From Chaetoderma sp. LZ-2023a (Eukaryota; Mollusca; Caudofoveata; Chaetodermatida; Chaetodermatidae): a DNA stretch of 64,000 nt. The DNA lies in assembly GCA_034401795.1 (NCBI GenBank), contig CM067370.1:66337188-66401187 (forward strand), given 5' to 3'. The notes beneath the pieces are model-generated. The model was not told the origin of the DNA and searched no databases. It saw nothing but the letters and a program-made list of their open reading frames with translations. This document shows positions 63,265-64,000 of this stretch, piece by piece. How positions within the stretch are numbered: position 1 is the stretch's first letter; each line of letters begins with the position of its first letter. A program made the position numbers and the translations under genes.

Positions 63265-64000
63265 AGGGCTGTGGTTCGTGAAGATTTTCACGAACCGAAC
63301 TGGTTCGCGATATGCTAGTCCGGTTTAATATTCATAATCTGAACTGATGACATAGAATTAGAAATGTTGTGACACACAAAATCATTTGTAAATTCCAAGT
63401 GGATTTAGTGACAAAATACACAACAAATTGTTAGTATATATCAGCTAGATAAGTTCAATACACTCAAATAAGTTTCATTGCGTGATTAGTTGGTTACTTC
63501 TTGCAGTTTTATAGACGACACTAGTTAAATAAATAGATACACGGAACCAGGCTAGTACGGGAACCTCATCTAGACAACACAGGTATCTAGATCTGATAGA
63601 TCTCCTTGAGTTTAAACAGCTAAAATAGTTTTGCTGAATACAAATTCTTGGCTACTTTGAACTGGATTTTGTATCAAGATATTACTAGATAATTAGAATG
63701 CATAACATTTTGCAAAAAAATACGCCCATATAAATGCAGTTGGTCGAGAAAACTGTTCTAAACAGCAGTTTTACTGGAAGTTCATTTAGTGCGATCTATA
63801 CTGTAATTCTATATCTATATCTAGCATTTTACAACATTGACCAATTTGCGGTAGTAACAATTGCGCGCTGAACATCCACGATTTTAATAAGAGAACACAC
63901 ATCGCATTTTGATTGGATATACTGACTGGTGTTCATTATAATAGCCAATGAAAACGTAATAGAAGAATGATTAGAATAATAATTTGAACACTATCATTTC
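63265..64000. other. Unassigned DNA right of the nested elements
   Basis: A small hairpin (GGTTCGTGAA..TTCACGAACC, 63273-63296) is followed by AT-rich sequence; no exon recognised. Confidence 0.4.

Noticed and set aside
63273-63296. Hairpin GGTTCGTGAA..TTCACGAACC as a terminator or DIRS terminus
   Set aside because: It does not match any terminal repeat here and has no T-run; left as an unexplained small palindrome.

Overview
The window is animal nuclear DNA: intron-rich, eukaryotic splice signals, no operons. On the minus strand it carries nine consecutive internal exons of a UBE3B-type HECT E3 ubiquitin ligase (19047-53515). The gene's introns are swollen by DIRS-type tyrosine-recombinase retrotransposons. 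Short interspersed repeats in the introns (a 'tgaaccatgaaaagt' repeat with a roughly 150-175 bp period, 'aacaagagaccca..ggcct', a 'gaggcatgtg..caagtttggg' repeat) resemble repeats I remember from bivalve and other mollusc genomes. A marine mollusc is my best guess, at moderate confidence.

Layout, left to right: 1-3318, the 5' half of a family-1 DIRS element (copy A), cut by the window edge; 3627-10411, a complete-length family-2 DIRS element (H) with a few frameshifts; 10412-12023, AT-rich intron; 12024-18515, a degenerate family-2 element (I); 19047-19171 and 23056-23193, UBE3B exons in a repeat-rich stretch; 25340-39335, an old family-1 composite (D with part of E) split by an intact young element B (30626-37672); 40159-40266 and 40588-40686, exons; 41130-48163, family-1 element F; 48317-53515, five more exons; 53750-63264, a nested stack in which a G fragment was hit by J and J was hit by the intact young element C (56117-63164); 63265-64000, unassigned.

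Family 1 is about 7.05 kb. Read on the minus strand it has a 5' inverted terminal repeat, a 17-codon ATG mini-exon that appears to be spliced to a Gag-like ORF1 with an N-terminal Cys/His cluster, an RT-RNase H-methyltransferase-like ORF, and an overlapping frame ending in a tyrosine recombinase with its R..H..R..H..Y residues intact. A 3' region with small hairpins follows, then an internal complementary region (ICR) and the 3' inverted terminal repeat. The ICR is the exact complement of the two element ends joined together, as expected for DIRS replication through a circular DNA. Copies B and C differ at only about five positions by eye, so the family moved very recently. All elements whose orientation can be read lie in the same direction as the host gene.

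The most interesting points are the spliced Gag mini-exon shared by six copies, the recombinase frame that stays open across the whole RT ORF in two divergent families, the conserved terminal mini-hairpin with a variable loop, and the conserved terminal GGTAAGTAT box, which also looks like a 5' splice site in the sense of the host gene.
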